Source: Paenibacillus sp. J2TS4 (lineage in GTDB: Bacteria; Bacillota; Bacilli; Paenibacillales; NBRC-103111). Taken from it: a DNA stretch of 64,000 nt. Positions 62,807 to 64,000 of the stretch are shown here, piece after piece. Position 1 is the first letter of the stretch. Each line of letters opens with the position of its first letter. The DNA is taken from positions 62,001 through 126,000 of the forward strand of contig NZ_BOSH01000005.1 of the NCBI RefSeq assembly GCF_018403245.1. The letters run 5' to 3'. Position numbers and translations under genes: made by a program. The notes beneath the pieces were generated by a model. It was not told the origin of the DNA. It made no database searches and worked only from the letters and a program-made list of their open reading frames with translations.

Positions 62807-64000
62807 ATGGAAAAAAATCCACAGACTCAAAACCATGCCGGGACCGACCCGGCGAAGGAAGAACAATCCCCCGCCATTAGCCGGCGCAAAATGCTGAAAG
62901 CACTCGGCTTGGGAGGCGCCCTGCTGACAGGAAGCGCTTTGGCTCCCGGGCTCGTCTTTGCCGATGACAAATCTTCTTCTAGAAACGATGATGGGGATCA
63001 TGGCACTACCGAGCTTACCTCCAATGGCAATGCTCGCTCTATGCTATATGTGCCCCATGTGCAAGCTCTTCTTGCACTGCCGAAGGGCCAGCTTAAGGAA
63101 GGGACCAAGGTGCACGTCGGAGGATATTATGCCGACGGGGACGGGGGAGCCAAGCTCGTCTGCTGGAGGGCTTCAAGCACCAAAGCGGACAATGGCGGAA
63201 CGGTTCATGAAGTAAAGGGCGGCAACCAGAGTCAAACCGGGCGTTGGGAAACAGTACATAACGGAGTAGCGGATTTTCGCTGGTTCGGCTTATTTGGGCC
63301 GGACAAGAATGCCGATGACGCTTTAGAGGCTATGGTGAATGATGAATCGATTCATCGTATTGAAGCGCATACGGACTTGAATTTCACCAGACGCCATACC
63401 TTCTATCGCAGTAACCTGGAGATCAATTTCCATGGACATGAGGTTACTACAGAGGGGATTGAACTCAACACAAGGGATAACCCTTTTGGCGCGGTTCTCT
63501 TCTTTCAAGGGACCTCCATCGGCCCAAGCTATTCCACTACTTTGACGGCCGAGCTAGCGGAAGGGACCGACATTCTCGAGGTGTCCAATTCCTCCGTCTT
63601 CCAGGTGGACGAATGGTGGCACGTTCAAGTCAGCAATCTCCCACAAGGCAATGCCCAGCGGGAACTGGACTATCTGCTTAAAGTAACCGAAATTATCGAT
63701 GCTACCCATATTCGGGTCAATTACAAGCTGGGCTGGCCCCTTGCCTCCGGACGCCAGATTACATACCAGAAGAAGATGCCGGTCTTCCGCTGCCATGTGC
63801 GAAACATGAAGTTTACGGGCAACCCGGTTCCGCCGAATGGTTCGACCACTCAACGGCCGTTTGAAACCTGGGACCAAATCGGCTCCAATCCGGTAGCCTA
63901 CGAATTCGCGGTTGAATGTGACGTATCCGGCATCCGGGCGACAGGGGTATTCTGGCCTGTAGTTATGCGTCGTTACTGCTCCCATTACGTAACCGAACAA
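62807..64000 (+). CDS. Tat-exported beta-helix-like secreted protein, C-terminus beyond the window
   Basis: ATG at 62807 with GGAGGG six bases upstream; open for 398 codons to the right edge. Twin-arginine signal SPAISRRKMLKALGLGGAL ending near LVFADDK. The next region contains ADGDGGAKLVCWRAS, WFGLFGPDKNADDALEAMVN and YRSNLEINFHGHEVTT, the usual opening of pectate-lyase-3-type beta-helices, and later segments look like beta rungs. It is like the protein at 27345-29582 in export route and start of the fold, but not closely related in sequence. Probable extracellular polysaccharide-active or -binding protein under catabolite control. Confidence 0.8.
   Translation, partial: MEKNPQTQNHAGTDPAKEEQSPAISRRKMLKALGLGGALLTGSALAPGLVFADDKSSSRNDDGDHGTTELTSNGNARSMLYVPHVQALLALPKGQLKEGTKVHVGGYYADGDGGAKLVCWRASSTKADNGGTVHEVKGGNQSQTGRWETVHNGVADFRWFGLFGPDKNADDALEAMVNDESIHRIEAHTDLNFTRRHTFYRSNLEINFHGHEVTTEGIELNTRDNPFGAVLFFQGTSIGPSYSTTLTAELAEGTDILEVSNSSVFQVDEWWHVQVSNLPQGNAQRELDYLLKVTEIIDATHIRVNYKLGWPLASGRQITYQKKMPVFRCHVRNMKFTGNPVPPNGSTTQRPFETWDQIGSNPVAYEFAVECDVSGIRATGVFWPVVMRRYCSHYVTEQ

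Overview
The window looks like the chromosome of an endospore-forming member of the Paenibacillaceae (Paenibacillus, Cohnella or a near relative). The grounds are gene content, not a database match. There is a CotSA/CotS spore-coat pair, several LplB/LplC-type sugar importers without their own ATPase, YesM/YesN and membrane-bound AraC regulators, large secreted modular proteins (heparinase II/III-like, DUF4855, lamin-tail, FIMAH and copper-amine-oxidase-type stalk domains), strong AGGAGG-like ribosome sites, and intergenic spaces full of short structured repeats. Two genes run off the window ends: a heparinase II/III-like protein on the left and a Tat-exported beta-helix protein on the right.

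Layout. 1-6.5 kb: a secreted polysaccharide-lyase-like protein behind a membrane AraC regulator whose frame is broken near 5.11 kb. 6.7-8.9 kb: the spore-coat pair cotSA-cotS, with a sigma-K-like promoter. 9.2-14.1 kb: a small membrane protein and a 1369-residue secreted metallophosphoesterase with a long leader. 14.2-24.9 kb: a DUF4236 protein, a small acidic protein and a complete type I Wadjet anti-plasmid operon (jetA-jetB-jetC-jetD) with a good promoter. 25.5-26.9 kb: a YedE/TsuA-type sulfur transporter with its TusA-like partner. 27.3-38.8 kb: a carbohydrate locus (lplB, lplC, two tandem solute-binding proteins, a phosphoesterase and a beta-helix protein) facing an AraC sensor-regulator. 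39.3-49.3 kb: a second locus reading GH3 beta-N-acetylhexosaminidase, lplB, lplC, solute-binding protein, YesM-type kinase, YesN-type regulator, FAD oxidoreductase. 49.9-56.6 kb: a DUF4855 protein, an unrecognised 650-residue cytoplasmic protein next to a 46-bp tandem repeat, and a stalk/SNase/lamin-tail protein. 57.2-62.5 kb: a decayed permease gene, then a response regulator, sensor kinase, ABC ATPase and FtsX-type permease operon. 62.6-64 kb: a promoter with a near-perfect cre-like site ahead of the second beta-helix gene.

How it fits together. The three glycan regions look like capture-and-uptake systems. Secreted enzymes act outside the cell, a lipoprotein plus two permeases import the oligosaccharide (energised by an ATPase encoded elsewhere, as is usual for this family), and a dedicated AraC or YesMN sensor controls each set. 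The Wadjet island is the defence system. Two genes lie downstream of it, a 69-residue acidic protein and a DUF4236 protein with an unrecognised C-terminus; they are the least explained genes here that could relate to defence. Several gene scars are visible: a frameshifted regulator, a duplicated solute-binding gene carrying a copied permease tail, a truncated permease, and an S-layer-domain remnant.
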